Assembly (NCBI RefSeq): GCF_010686655.1
Contig: NZ_JAAGVY010000027.1
Span: 1 to 64,000, forward strand
Reading direction: 5' to 3'
Length of the DNA: 64,000 nt
From: Cryomorpha ignava
GTDB lineage: Bacteria > Bacteroidota > Bacteroidia > Flavobacteriales_D > Cryomorphaceae
Under the pieces are notes generated by a model. The model saw only the letters and a program-made list of their open reading frames with translations. It ran no database searches and was not told where the DNA came from. The position numbers and the translations under genes were made by a program. Position 1 is the first letter of the stretch. The number at the start of each line of letters is the position of its first letter. Positions 1-8,765 of this stretch are shown piece after piece.

Positions 1-55
1 GACGCGAGCGTGTGCGTGTGTGCCGTCGCTCGTGTCTCGTGTGTGTGCATGTGCG
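1..55. repeat. GT-rich low-complexity stretch at window edge
   Basis: The first 55 bases are almost entirely alternating G with T or C (many GTGTG runs) and do not resemble any other part of the window. They lie directly downstream of the asnB stop codon. I see no gene in them. This could be a genuine simple repeat or an assembly or contig-end artefact; the sequence alone cannot distinguish these. Confidence 0.4.
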
Positions 56-1909
56 CTAGAAGTTTATTTCTTCCCAAATCCGAAAGGAAATCAGTACGTA
101 GAGAAGAGCGGATTGATCCTGCTGGCCGGATTTGTGGGCAGTGATAAGCTTTTTAATTGCGTCGGCATTGAAGTATGGGCGGTCGCCAAAATAGTCGAGA
201 GGGAGAAGGCGGTTTAGCACTTCGTCTTTCGCAAGCAGGCTGCGCAGAGGCATTCCAAATCCGGCTTTGCGACGTTGGGTTACATAAGCGGGGATTTCGG
301 CGGAGTAAGCTTCTTTCAGGATCTTTTTCGATTTCATTTTCCAGTTTAGCTTGTAGTCTGTGGGCAAGCCCGCAGCAAATGTTACCAGCTCATGGTCTAA
401 AAAGGGTACCCGGCTTTCGAGTCCGAAGGCCATGCTAGAGGCATCGAGGTAGTGAAGGTTTTTGACCAGAAAGTTTTCCATTTCAAAGTCGAATAAGGCA
501 TCAAAAGGATCTTTGCCGGAAGAGAAATATGGGGCGACATATTCGTCAAATCCCGCATCGCCATTGAATACAGAGAGTGCAGAATCCACATCGCCTACTA
601 CGCTGTAGCGGCTTGCTTCATACTTTTTGCCCATGTTGTTGCCCCACTTTTGCAGGTAGCGGCGGTAGGCTTTGAAAGGGCCTTTGCCGGCATTGACAGA
701 GCGCATCGCAGAACCTATAACGGGCTTGAGTCCGGGAATGCGCTGCGACATTTGGCTTAGCCGAAGCAGAAAATGTCCGTTATAACCCAAGAAGAGTTCG
801 TCGGCACCCATACCACTTAGCACCACGCGGTGATCTGTGGCTGCTTTTTGGGCAATGAGCATGGCTGGAATGATTGATCCATCGGCAATTAAATCGCCGC
901 AGGAACTTACAGCATTGCGCAGATTTTCTTCGGTAAGGGTGTCTTGACCAATGCTGATTTTGCGTAGGTCTAGACCCCAGTCGGCGGCCAGCTTTGCGGC
1001 GTAATATCCATCTGATGTTGTGCCCTCGGCCTGCAAATCGCTTTGATTTTTTACAGCGCAGAAATGCACATTGTCACCACCTTTTAAGTAGTGGGCAATA
1101 ATAGAGCTGTCGAGCCCGCCCGAAAGGTAATTGGCAATGGGTACATCGCCGATCAGGCGGCTCTTTACTGCGTTTTCTACAAGATGCCTCAGTTCAGATT
1201 TGGCATCAGCGTACGAACCTTTAAACGGAACGATTTCACGCGATAGCTCCCAATATTTTGAGGTGTTTTGTCTGCCGGTGCTGAGGTCAAATTCAAGTAT
1301 GGAGGCCGGCATGAGTCTGCTTACTTCCGTAAATAGGGTTTCACTGCCCGGCGAATACTTAAAAGCCAGATACCGCCCAATTCCCTGCGTATTCAGCGAA
1401 AGCGAAAGACCGGCAGCCTTAAAAGCACTGATTTCGCTGGCAAAGGCGAAGACACCTCCATGCTCATAAATGTATAATGGCTTTACGCCCATACGGTCGC
1501 GTACAAGGAAGATTTCTTGCTTTCGCCTGTCTAATATGGCAAGTGCAAAATCGCCACTTAACTTATTCACAAAATCAATTCCATAGCGGATATAGAGTTT
1601 TAGAATTACCTCCGTATCTGTTTGTGAATGAAATGCCTCGCCGGAAAGGTAGGTGCGGCGCAGCTCTTCAAAATTATAGACTTCGCCATTGTAAATCAGG
1701 GTAACGTGGTCTTGGGTCATGGGCTGGTTTCCGGCGGCGCTCAAATCTATAATTGACAAGCGACGATGCCCTAGCCAGACCCGGCTGGCAGCGCAGGTTT
1801 CGGCTACAAAACCATCAGAATCGGGGCCGCGATGTTCCAGGCTTTGGAGTGCTGCAGCTGTGTTTATCCCATCCAGGCTGGGCGCAATAAATCCGACTAT
1901 TCCACACAT
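56..1909 (-). CDS. asnB: asparagine synthase (glutamine-hydrolysing)
   Basis: Glutamine-dependent asparagine synthetase, 617 aa, cytosolic. It starts MCGIVGF, so Cys2 becomes the N-terminal nucleophile of the class II glutaminase domain (about residues 1-200). The C-terminal synthetase domain has the pyrophosphate-loop motif SGGLDSS near residue 263. Ammonia released from glutamine is channelled to an adenylated carboxylate. Its ATG overlaps the stop of the upstream glycosyltransferase by one base (TAATG), and an O-antigen ligase-like gene precedes that, so it sits in a polysaccharide operon. In such clusters AsnB paralogues often amidate a sugar acid rather than make free asparagine; which applies here is inference. 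Length and motifs are complete; it ends in TAG. Confidence 0.9.
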   Translation of the reverse strand: MCGIVGFIAPSLDGINTAAALQSLEHRGPDSDGFVAETCAASRVWLGHRRLSIIDLSAAGNQPMTQDHVTLIYNGEVYNFEELRRTYLSGEAFHSQTDTEVILKLYIRYGIDFVNKLSGDFALAILDRRKQEIFLVRDRMGVKPLYIYEHGGVFAFASEISAFKAAGLSLSLNTQGIGRYLAFKYSPGSETLFTEVSRLMPASILEFDLSTGRQNTSKYWELSREIVPFKGSYADAKSELRHLVENAVKSRLIGDVPIANYLSGGLDSSIIAHYLKGGDNVHFCAVKNQSDLQAEGTTSDGYYAAKLAADWGLDLRKISIGQDTLTEENLRNAVSSCGDLIADGSIIPAMLIAQKAATDHRVVLSGMGADELFLGYNGHFLLRLSQMSQRIPGLKPVIGSAMRSVNAGKGPFKAYRRYLQKWGNNMGKKYEASRYSVVGDVDSALSVFNGDAGFDEYVAPYFSSGKDPFDALFDFEMENFLVKNLHYLDASSMAFGLESRVPFLDHELVTFAAGLPTDYKLNWKMKSKKILKEAYSAEIPAYVTQRRKAGFGMPLRSLLAKDEVLNRLLPLDYFGDRPYFNADAIKKLITAHKSGQQDQSALLYVLISFRIWEEINF

Positions 1910-3027
1910 TAGCTTTCCAGAATTTGGTTAAAAACAGTACCGAGATTCTTGACCATCGCGGCGGCGGTAAATTCGGCTTCGTACATAGCCCGCGATTTGG
2001 CACCCATTTCTTCGCGTAAAGCGGCATTTTCAATAAGGGCAATTAATTTTCCGGCCAGGATTTCCGGAAACGGATCCGCGAGTAAATATCCATTTTCGCC
2101 ATTTAATACACTTTGCGAAATCGCTCCTCTGTCGGTGGTAATTATTGGCAGCCTGGCAGCCATGGCTTCCACAATACTCCAGGGGTGTCCTTCGGGCATG
2201 GTGGGCGCAAAAACAAAAATATCGGTATCGGCTAGCACCTGCCATTTGGCCGAGCCACTCACTGCTTGGTTTAGTGTAACTTGGGGCAGCCTTCCGGCGA
2301 TGGATTCGCATTGGGCGCGATAGGCTGGGTTGTCCCAGTTGCCATATCCATTAAATTCAAAGGTGGGCAAGTTGCGCTGCTGCGAAAGCAATTCAAGCGC
2401 CTGGAGGAGTTCCAGAATTCCTTTTCCCGGAAGGTAATTAGCGAGATAAGTAATGCGCAGCCCTGTTCTTACCCTGTCGACTGTTAAGGAGTGCGTAGGT
2501 ACGGGGAATGTATAATCGGCGCCGTTGGGAACCGTAAATATCTTTTCGTCGGCAATCAATCCTTCAAATATTGGACGGAGATTATCGCCCAGCACAATAG
2601 CTCCGCTCACCCTGCTTAGGCTTTTCATTACCGCCATTCGCCGAAAGGCACCCGAACTGTTAAACCAGCTACGCCATGCGCTCCCGCGGAGTTGGATGAC
2701 AACCTTTGCTCCCGATTTTGCTGCCATGCGGATAAAGGGCATATCTTTAAAAAAGCCTGCTGTGGTTTGACCAATGGGAATGAGCACAAGCTGCGGCTTT
2801 ACCTCTTTAAGCATCGCTTTAAATGCCCGGTACTTACGGCGAATGATCTGAATTTTAGCCAGTTTTAACCTACCCATATCAGCCACCGATTCGTTGATGC
2901 GCGTATCGAAATGGTGCAAATTATACTCTTCGCGCAGGCCTGAGCCCAGAATAATCTCCGTAGCCAGCGCAGGACCCATAACAGGCGGCGGGAGCTTGCC
3001 GAGAATCAGTACGCGCGGTTTTTCCAT
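1909..3027 (-). CDS. glycosyltransferase, GT4-like
   Basis: 372-aa GT-B fold glycosyltransferase. The C-terminal half shows the GT4 signature around EGHPWSIVEAMAARLP followed by PIITTDRGAI, where the two glutamates of the E-x7-E motif bind the nucleotide sugar donor. The N-terminus (KPRVLILGKLPPP) is the usual first Rossmann strand. No signal peptide; likely cytosolic or peripheral at the inner membrane. It overlaps the upstream O-antigen ligase-like gene by 22 bases and asnB by one, so the three are probably co-transcribed and translationally coupled. The sugar donor and acceptor cannot be predicted. It most likely adds a sugar during assembly of a surface polysaccharide. Confidence 0.85.
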   Translation of the reverse strand: MEKPRVLILGKLPPPVMGPALATEIILGSGLREEYNLHHFDTRINESVADMGRLKLAKIQIIRRKYRAFKAMLKEVKPQLVLIPIGQTTAGFFKDMPFIRMAAKSGAKVVIQLRGSAWRSWFNSSGAFRRMAVMKSLSRVSGAIVLGDNLRPIFEGLIADEKIFTVPNGADYTFPVPTHSLTVDRVRTGLRITYLANYLPGKGILELLQALELLSQQRNLPTFEFNGYGNWDNPAYRAQCESIAGRLPQVTLNQAVSGSAKWQVLADTDIFVFAPTMPEGHPWSIVEAMAARLPIITTDRGAISQSVLNGENGYLLADPFPEILAGKLIALIENAALREEMGAKSRAMYEAEFTAAAMVKNLGTVFNQILES

Positions 3028-4277
3028 TGTGTAAGTTTATTTCCCGTTAGAGCGACATACGCAAAAACAGTTAAGACGAAGTACATAAACGGAGCGTATA
3101 ACGTGGGCGTGACGCTGATGCTGTAAAACAAAAGAGCTGTAAAGCTGGCGGTGAGCAGGTAGCGCTGGGCGGGGCCGAGAAACACACGGCGCATCCAAAA
3201 GTTAACCAGGAGAAACAGGTAGAGAAATAGGCCTACAATACCCGTTGAGAAAAGGATGCGTACAAAATCGTTGTGAGAGCCGATGCCTATAAACTGATAG
3301 ACATAATCTAGCTTGAGCGGATAACCAAAAAACTGGATGGCTACCGACTCTGACGAGAACTTTCCGAGCATCATACGCCAGCGCCCCACGCGGCCGTGTA
3401 GCAGGCGATCTGAATCTTGAACACCTGAATATACCTCAATATCTGTTTGCACCAAAGGTGAAATTTGCTCATTGATAATTTGCGATCCCCAGAAGCTGAT
3501 GACTACCCCGGCTACAAAAATGATGGCAATGGCTACGCTTCGGTTTTGTAAACGGAAATTGAAAAGAATAAATAGCAAAAGGAGCAGAACGAATACTGTA
3601 TAAGAGGCAGTGTGATGGATGTTTGCAAGACCCAATAGTGCAAGTAAGGTTACGGCAATAACGAGGATAAGTCGGCGATTTTTAGTGATCAAATGCTGGC
3701 GGGCAAAGAAATAATAGGAGGCTACGATGAGCGAAAACGTAATATACATTCCGTAGCTTACCACATCGCCAAAGCTTGCTTGAATGCGCACCATTCCACG
3801 GCTTTCTTCTATTCCAATTGGGTTAACGAATACTTCGTAAACGAGTAAAACGGCTACGAAAATGGTCGAAAAAAGAAAGCTTTGCAATACGCCGTGAAGA
3901 TCGCGCAAATCTGTAATAAACAAGCGCAAAAAGAAATAGATGTAAACAGGCATTGATAGTTTGAGCACAAACTCAATAGTGAGCAGCGAAAACGGATCGT
4001 AAAATAGCAGCAGGAGTACCCCAAAAATCACGGCCACACTCCAGTACAAAAAGGCTTTATCGGCGGTATTAAACTTTGGAAATTTATACCTTACGAAAGC
4101 ATTGATACAAAGTATTGGCGTAAGCACACCCACAATATACGGCGGCGAAAGCACCGGGCTCACCTCTTTAAGAAAGTAGAGATTGTCAATAACAGGCCTA
4201 AGGATGACCAGCACCGGAAACCACTTAAAGGCCCATGGCAAGTCTTTTAACCAGGCAGTCCATTCAGTAAATGTCAC
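3006..4277 (-). CDS. O-antigen ligase / polysaccharide polymerase-like membrane protein
   Basis: 423-aa polytopic membrane protein with about ten hydrophobic helices. A large periplasmic loop in the C-terminal half (about residues 265-330, after SFWGSQIINE) is followed by GSHNDFVRILFSTGIVG, matching the conserved His-containing region of the WaaL/Wzy O-antigen ligase family. Expected role: joining or polymerising lipid-linked glycan at the periplasmic face. The predicted start is GTG at 4277; a later start would cut into the first membrane helix. First gene of the three-gene unit inside this window. Ligase versus polymerase cannot be decided from sequence. Confidence 0.75.
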   Translation of the reverse strand: MTFTEWTAWLKDLPWAFKWFPVLVILRPVIDNLYFLKEVSPVLSPPYIVGVLTPILCINAFVRYKFPKFNTADKAFLYWSVAVIFGVLLLLFYDPFSLLTIEFVLKLSMPVYIYFFLRLFITDLRDLHGVLQSFLFSTIFVAVLLVYEVFVNPIGIEESRGMVRIQASFGDVVSYGMYITFSLIVASYYFFARQHLITKNRRLILVIAVTLLALLGLANIHHTASYTVFVLLLLLFILFNFRLQNRSVAIAIIFVAGVVISFWGSQIINEQISPLVQTDIEVYSGVQDSDRLLHGRVGRWRMMLGKFSSESVAIQFFGYPLKLDYVYQFIGIGSHNDFVRILFSTGIVGLFLYLFLLVNFWMRRVFLGPAQRYLLTASFTALLFYSISVTPTLYAPFMYFVLTVFAYVALTGNKLTQWKNRAY

Positions 4278-4307
4278 TCAATTTGTTTAAGGAGACAAAG
4301 TAAATCA

Positions 4308-4363
4308 TTTTTGGTTCTTTGTTCTTTGTTTTTGGTTTTTAGTGTTTGGTTTTTGGTGATTTG
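4308..4363. repeat. heptanucleotide repeat tract (CYAANNA type)
   Basis: Read on the minus strand this is a run of 7-base units of the form CCAAAAA, CCAAACA, CTAAAAA, CCAAAAA, CAAAGAA, CAAAGAA, CCAAAAA. The same degenerate heptad recurs in at least six other gaps in the window (near 8731, 37826, 37995, 39210, 39727, 39828). Confidence 0.75.
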
Positions 4364-4630
4364 CTGATGGAGAATGGGTGGAGAGGATGTGTGGATGCGT
4401 TGCAGTGAGCGGCGGTTATCGAGTGGTTATTGAGCTTGTCGAAATGCGAATATGAGATGAGTCGAAGTGTGCGGGGTTGCGTGCGACCTGAAAGGTATTT
4501 CTCTCCTCATGGCTTCTGCCATGCCGATGGCTTGATCCAAGGACTTGATCCGAGTTTTGAGATCTTTTTGGATTATTTGTTGGAGAGTAGCCTGCGGCTT
4601 GATCAAAAGACTGGCGCGCTTATGGTTTTT

Positions 4631-4655
4631 CACGCAAAGACGCAAAGACGCAAAG
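4631..4655. repeat. 8-base tandem repeat (CGCAAAGA)
   Basis: Three consecutive copies of CGCAAAGA in noncoding DNA. Words of this kind (CTTTGCGT on the other strand) are common in bacterial intergenic repeats. A weaker cousin occurs near 35580 (CCGCAAAGGGCACAAAG). Confidence 0.6.
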
Positions 4656-4932
4656 AAAGAGAGTTTGACGTGTTTGGTAGCTTTGAGGGCGCGCCGTACG
4701 GACTCTTTGCAGTCGAAAGGGTGCAAGCACGCTGAGAAGGTCGCAAAGGGGTGGCGATCCTGACGCTTTGTAGGTTTTTAAAGGTGATGGGTTTGTTGGT
4801 TGCAGCCTTGCAACCACCGGGCGCCCGTATGGGCTATTGAGCTTCATGATCCAGCCACTTGAGTGTATTGACAGACTCTAAGTAAAATTGCATGTATCTT
4901 TTTGTTGTGTGTAATTTGATGATTTGGATATT

Positions 4933-4949
4933 ATACCATTTTTTGGTAT
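4933..4949. promoter_or_regulatory. inverted repeat, likely ParD/ParDE operator
   Basis: Perfect 6-base arms ATACCA and TGGTAT separated by five T residues, ending 22 bases before the parD start codon. ParD-type antitoxins bind palindromes overlapping their own promoter, alone or with ParE, to repress the operon. The position and symmetry fit that role; binding is inferred. Confidence 0.5.
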
Positions 4950-4970
4950 GTTTGAAACAACAATAACAAA

Positions 4971-5222
4971 ATGAACAAAAACACATCAGTATCACTCGGA
5001 AACTATTTCGACGAGTTCGTTCAGAGCCGAATAAAAGAAGGCCGATTCAAAAATGTTAGCGAAGTTATACGTGCAGGATTAAGGCTTTTGGAAGAGGAAG
5101 AAAGCCAAGTAACTGCTTTAAGAAACGCGATTCAAGAAGGAATTGACAGCGGAATTGCGTACGACTTTGACCCTAAAAAACACCTTGAATCTTTAAAAGC
5201 AAAAAAGCATTTGAATGGCTGA
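4971..5222 (+). CDS. parD: ParD-like antitoxin (CopG/RHH family)
   Basis: 83-aa antitoxin of a type II toxin-antitoxin pair. The N-terminus (SVSLGNYFDEFVQSRIKEG) is a ribbon-helix-helix DNA-binding domain; FKNVSEVIRAGLRLLEEEE is the conserved ParD helix. The C-terminal 35 residues (GIAYDFDPKKHLESLK) are the flexible part that wraps the toxin. The next gene, a ParE-like toxin, overlaps its end by eight bases, the usual tight coupling. A palindrome (4933-4949) lies just upstream and is probably its operator. Confidence 0.88.
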   Translation: MNKNTSVSLGNYFDEFVQSRIKEGRFKNVSEVIRAGLRLLEEEESQVTALRNAIQEGIDSGIAYDFDPKKHLESLKAKKHLNG

Positions 5223-5514
5223 ATATAAACTGACCAATAAAGCGGTTAGGGATTTAGCTAAAATTTGGGATTACACATTTGAGGTTTGGTCGGAGAAACA
5301 AGCCGACAATTATTACCAATCTCTTATTTCTAATTGTCAGGAAATTGCAGACAATCCAGATTTAGGCAAAAACTATGAGGGAATAACTCAAAGTTTACTC
5401 GGACTGAAAGCAAATCGACATGTCATTTTCTATCGACCCCTGAATAAAGATTATATTGAAATTACGAGAATTTTACATGAGAGAATGGATTTAAAAAAGA
5501 GAATAGCCGAATAA
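5215..5514 (+). CDS. parE: ParE/RelE-family toxin
   Basis: 99-aa toxin of the RelE/ParE fold. Visible family features are the N-terminal AEYKLTNKAVRDLAKIWDYT, the central NPDLGKNYEGI and the C-terminal HVIFYRPLNKDYIEITRILHERMD. ParE proteins poison DNA gyrase, while RelE relatives cleave mRNA on the ribosome; overall pattern and the ParD partner favour ParE. Full length. The ATG sits inside the last codons of parD. Stop is TAA. Confidence 0.88.
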   Translation: MAEYKLTNKAVRDLAKIWDYTFEVWSEKQADNYYQSLISNCQEIADNPDLGKNYEGITQSLLGLKANRHVIFYRPLNKDYIEITRILHERMDLKKRIAE

Positions 5515-5584
5515 TAACCACACACAATAAACAATATACGTCATTAAAAAACGGCGCATATTATAGTCGTTAAAAAATTGACCT

Positions 5585-7144
5585 ATGAAACTTAGTTTGA
5601 TAAAACTGCTTCTTTTTGTTTTGATTTTATTGCCTTTGGAAATGTGGGCGCAGGAAAGTCCGATGCTTTTGAGGTCTGAATGTAATTCCTGGCGGGGTAC
5701 TGAAATTACTGCTGGTACCGAGTCGCTGTGTTTTTCTGCGACGGGTGTTGTTCAGGAGATTCATGTGGATTCATCTCACGCTATCTTATATGCGCTTATT
5801 CGCGAAAGCAAAAGAGGTAATTTGAAGAGAGACGGACATGTGGTGGCGTATGATCTTGGTCAGAGCCGGGAGCTATGGACTATCCCTTTTGACTTTATTC
5901 GCGATCAATTTTTTCTGGTGGATAGTTTGCCTGTCATTACGGGAAGGGATGAAACTTTTTGCGTAAATCGACAATCTGGTGTGGAGCTGTGGCGTGTTAA
6001 TTTCGAAATCGGTTTGGTAACGAAGCGAGGTGTAGGCTTAGGGAAGGATTTTAATGTTTTATTGGGTTTAGATTTGCGAAATGGAAAGGAGCTTTGGCGG
6101 AAGTCGGGCAAATTTGATGAAATAGAATCTTTTGAAATTCATGGTGATACGGCGGCTGTTTTTTTGAGAAAGGGATTAAACTTTCTGGATTTGCAAACGG
6201 GTGCGGGTTTTGTTGTGGAGGCTAAAACACTGGAAGGAGCGAATGCGGCGAGCGGAGCAGGAATAGGAGCAGCGGCTGCATTTGGAGCATTAGGCGGACT
6301 CGTAGGCGGACTGCTTTTAGGCGTTGCTGTAATAGTCGTTTCTGCCGATGCCGGTCCAGCAAACCAACGAGCTGATAATTCGCTAACCTCAATTTACATT
6401 TATGAAGAACACGTATTTTTTACTTCAAAAACAGAATTGTATAAAGTAAATCTGAATGGCGACGTAGTTTGGAAAGAACCTGTTGAAAAAGCGATTGGCT
6501 CTGCCCGAAAAGTGTTTGTAGTCAATGATGCCGTTTATTTGATTTCTAAAGGAGTCCTTTCTACACCTAATGGACCCATCTATAGCGATGCGGTGCTACA
6601 TAAAATGAATGTGGATGGAAGGGGATCTATACTTGGCGTACAGCTCAACACCGGAAACCGGGAGTATGTGGAGGATTTTTTGATAAAAGACTCGACCATT
6701 GTGATTGCGCTTAAGAATAAACTTGTAGAAATAAGACTTGATGATTTGAGTACGATGCAGGAGGAGTCTTTTGGAAGATCTAATCAACATGCGGGTTTTG
6801 GGGCTATTCTCAATCCGCCGGCTATTCTTTTTTCCGATTCGACTTTTGTAATGGCTGCCGAAAAATACCCGGGCGATTTTTTTGTGGCAAATACCGGTGG
6901 AATGAAGATTCGGTTTTCGGAAGGATTAGCGCCGGTGGAAGCTATTCGCGAAAAGAATTATTTTGCAATACGCCAGAAGGTAAACGGGAATGATATGTTT
7001 ATAACCAATGGCACCGATGTTTACTTGGTAGATTCAAAAGGTGAAAGGTTGAGTGATTTTAGTTTTACTACTGGGATGAAATATGTTGGTGGGAAGGTTC
7101 ATGATTTTGAAGATAATCGGATTTTTGTTGTTGAGGGTTTTTGA
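5585..7144 (+). CDS. secreted PQQ-like beta-propeller protein with an internal glycine-rich hydrophobic segment
   Basis: 519-aa protein with a clear N-terminal signal peptide (LIKLLLFVLILLPLEMWAQ). The body contains PQQ/quinoprotein-like blade signatures such as GHVVAYDLGQSRELWTIP, GVELWRV, LDLRNGKELWRK and LNGDVVWKEP, suggesting a beta-propeller of the outer-membrane assembly or quinoprotein type. Odd feature: at about residues 218-252 the propeller is interrupted by a run rich in Ala and Gly (GAGIGAAAAFGALGG, GGLLLGVAVIVV) that looks like a glycine zipper or membrane insertion. No T9SS sorting domain is visible at the C-terminus. Function unknown. No catalytic motif recognised. The upstream toxin pair ends 70 bases before it. 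Confidence 0.6.
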   Translation: MKLSLIKLLLFVLILLPLEMWAQESPMLLRSECNSWRGTEITAGTESLCFSATGVVQEIHVDSSHAILYALIRESKRGNLKRDGHVVAYDLGQSRELWTIPFDFIRDQFFLVDSLPVITGRDETFCVNRQSGVELWRVNFEIGLVTKRGVGLGKDFNVLLGLDLRNGKELWRKSGKFDEIESFEIHGDTAAVFLRKGLNFLDLQTGAGFVVEAKTLEGANAASGAGIGAAAAFGALGGLVGGLLLGVAVIVVSADAGPANQRADNSLTSIYIYEEHVFFTSKTELYKVNLNGDVVWKEPVEKAIGSARKVFVVNDAVYLISKGVLSTPNGPIYSDAVLHKMNVDGRGSILGVQLNTGNREYVEDFLIKDSTIVIALKNKLVEIRLDDLSTMQEESFGRSNQHAGFGAILNPPAILFSDSTFVMAAEKYPGDFFVANTGGMKIRFSEGLAPVEAIREKNYFAIRQKVNGNDMFITNGTDVYLVDSKGERLSDFSFTTGMKYVGGKVHDFEDNRIFVVEGF

Positions 7145-7406
7145 GTTAGGATGCGCTGATACTGACGCTTCGGTCAGCAAGTTCCATATGCTGATGTGCG
7201 AATGTTCTGATGGCGAGTATGGTGGAGAAAGTTTATTAAGGCGTTGATCTGAGCTGTCGATATGCCTTTCAAAATGTACCGAATGTACTTCATGTTCTCC
7301 GAGAAGACTGGCGATTAAATTCAAAACGTTATCGTTTGTTTCATCATCAAGACGGAACATTTCAATCGATTTGCCACGAATTAAAACTGGTATTAAAAAA
7401 GAAGAT

Positions 7407-7414
7407 TATATTTG
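7407..7414 (+). promoter_or_regulatory. candidate -7 box (TATATTTG)
   Basis: Matches the Bacteroidota TAnnTTTG -7 element exactly. It ends seven bases before the GTG at 7421, so a transcript from it would be nearly leaderless for that start, or would favour the ATG at 7472. I see no good -33 TTTG at normal spacing, so this is weak. Confidence 0.3.
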
Positions 7415-7420
7415 TTGTAA

Positions 7421-8164
7421 GTGGATAAAATAGGCGACATAGAAATCAGAGTGATTGGGAAGTCAGGAAATATGGACTTGACACCTGATAATTATGACAT
7501 CAGTCAAATAGCTTCTATTCTTAAAAATGTGGAAGATTTATTGTTTCCCACGAGCAAAAAGGACAGACCGCTGGTAACTTACAACATTGAAGAAGGCTCG
7601 GTGCGTCATATATTTAAAACCTCTATTCAAACGGTTATTGGCTTTAGTGCGGTGATCGCACAGGTTCAATCCGCAAACTCGATAGAATTTCTTGATTTAA
7701 AATCGGCCAGAGCATTTGAGAATATTCAAAGCCTTGCACGACAGAAAGACTATGAGTATTAGATAAAGACTTCACTAAATATAAATGCGGAACTCATTAT
7801 TAGCCCAAATACTCATTTCGTTCGTATTAAAAATCTTTGGGTTGAGGCGTAGCTTTATTTTTATGGTATTATAAAAGACGCAGGGGGGAAGAATAAAGCT
7901 AATATTCACATTGATACACCTGACGGATACATTGCAATTGAGACCGGAGAAGATTTCCTAAAAGGACAAGAAGAAAACCTTTTGTACAAGAAATATGGTG
8001 TTCGCGCAGTTGGGCTTCAAAACATTGAAACAGGAGAAGTCGATACAAAATCTCTGAAGTTGAAAGAATTGATTGACTACAGTCCTACTTATGATTCTGC
8101 TTATCTGGACGGGCTTATTAATCGCGCAAAACAGAGCTGGAAGAATATAGACCCTGATTCATAG
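7421..8164 (+). pseudogene. interrupted gene (two in-frame TAG stops) upstream of a PIN-domain protein
   Basis: One reading frame stays open over 248 codons except for TAG at 7760-7762 and TAG at 7850-7852. The first part (113 aa, from GTG 7421 or ATG 7472) reads IGDIEIRVIGKSGNMDL...; the last part ends LIDYSPTYDSAYLDGLI...WKNIDPDS. No frameshift is needed, and the protein-like character continues through both stops (for example IHIDTPDGYIAIETGEDFL after the second). TAG ends other genes here (asnB, ackA), so general recoding is unlikely. I do not recognise the family. The intact PIN gene begins 22 bases downstream, so the pair may be a toxin-antitoxin-like module whose first gene is broken or whose product is now a 113-aa fragment. 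Confidence 0.65.
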
Positions 8165-8186
8165 TTATTAAATCTTCGCGGTGGGT

Positions 8187-8615
8187 ATGAAGCATAGTGT
8201 ATTGCTTGACACGAGCTTTTTTATTCGATTCCTTAACAGCGAAGATGAACTTCACTCCAATGCTAGGGGATATTTCAAATACTTTTTGGAAAATGAAATA
8301 ACCCTTAAGGTATCGACCATTTCAATCGCAGAGTATTGTGTAGTCGGACAGCTTCAAGATTTGCCCTTAAGGAATGTCCAAATTCTTCCATTTAATTTAA
8401 AAGACGCAGAGAGAACCGGCGAATTTGCTAAAATTATTTTTTCTGAAAATCATATGAGTTCAGAAAAATTGTCGCCTCGAGCCATTATACCAAATGATTC
8501 AAAGCTTTTTACTCAAGCCGATATTGATGAAACGATTACGCATTTGGTTACTTCAGACAGTCGATCCAAAAGTACTTTGTCATTACTTAAAAGGAGAACA
8601 AACCCAAAGTTTTAA
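8187..8615 (+). CDS. PIN-domain protein, putative ribonuclease toxin
   Basis: 142-aa PIN-like protein. The N-terminus MKHSVLLDTSFFIRFLN carries the first catalytic Asp; SIAEYC supplies the conserved Glu; HLVTSDSRSK near the C-terminus supplies the later Asp. PIN proteins are Mg-dependent ribonucleases, often VapC-type toxins. I chose ATG 8187 over GTG 8181 because it gives the normal short N-terminus before the first strand. The middle section is diverged from typical VapC. The gene follows an interrupted frame that may once have been its partner. If it is an active toxin, something else must restrain it, or the partner's fragment still works. Confidence 0.65.
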   Translation: MKHSVLLDTSFFIRFLNSEDELHSNARGYFKYFLENEITLKVSTISIAEYCVVGQLQDLPLRNVQILPFNLKDAERTGEFAKIIFSENHMSSEKLSPRAIIPNDSKLFTQADIDETITHLVTSDSRSKSTLSLLKRRTNPKF

Positions 8616-8730
8616 TTTATTAGCATTGATATTCCTTTTAATGTAAAATTTGGGATTTGGGATATTTGATATCTGGCGTATTTAATTCTGTGAATTTCAA
8701 AATTAGAAATTTGTCTACAGAATTATCCAA

Positions 8731-8765
8731 ACACCAAAACTAAAAACCAATCACCAAAAACTAAT
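8731..8765. repeat. heptanucleotide repeat tract (CYAANNA type)
   Basis: Units such as CCAAACA, CCAATCA, CCAAAAA and CTAATGA in near-perfect 7-base register. The 3' end of the minus-strand gene at 8751-9197 runs into it, so that gene's last residues (LISFW) and stop codon are encoded by the repeat. Confidence 0.65.

Larger units (their letters stand above)
4278..4970. other. 693-base intergenic region, no credible gene
   Basis: Holds a heptad repeat tract (4308-4363), an 8-base tandem repeat (4631-4655) and the palindrome before parD (4933-4949). Open frames exist on both strands around 4430-4760, but they cover the same repeats and resemble no protein I know. The stretch 4490-4600 may be decayed coding DNA; I cannot assign it. 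Confidence 0.5.

Noticed and set aside
4427-4847. Several frames on both strands between the ligase gene and parD
   Set aside because: They overlap each other and the CGCAAAGA repeat, have no start context and resemble no family.
7034-7360. 108-codon minus-strand frame (MFRLDDETNDNVLNLIASLL)
   Set aside because: The first 40 residues look protein-like, but the rest lies antisense to the PQQ-like gene and no homologue comes to mind. It may be a decayed fragment; not strong enough to call.
7760-7852. TAG read through as an amino acid
   Set aside because: asnB and ackA in this window end in TAG, so genome-wide recoding is unlikely; a broken gene is simpler.
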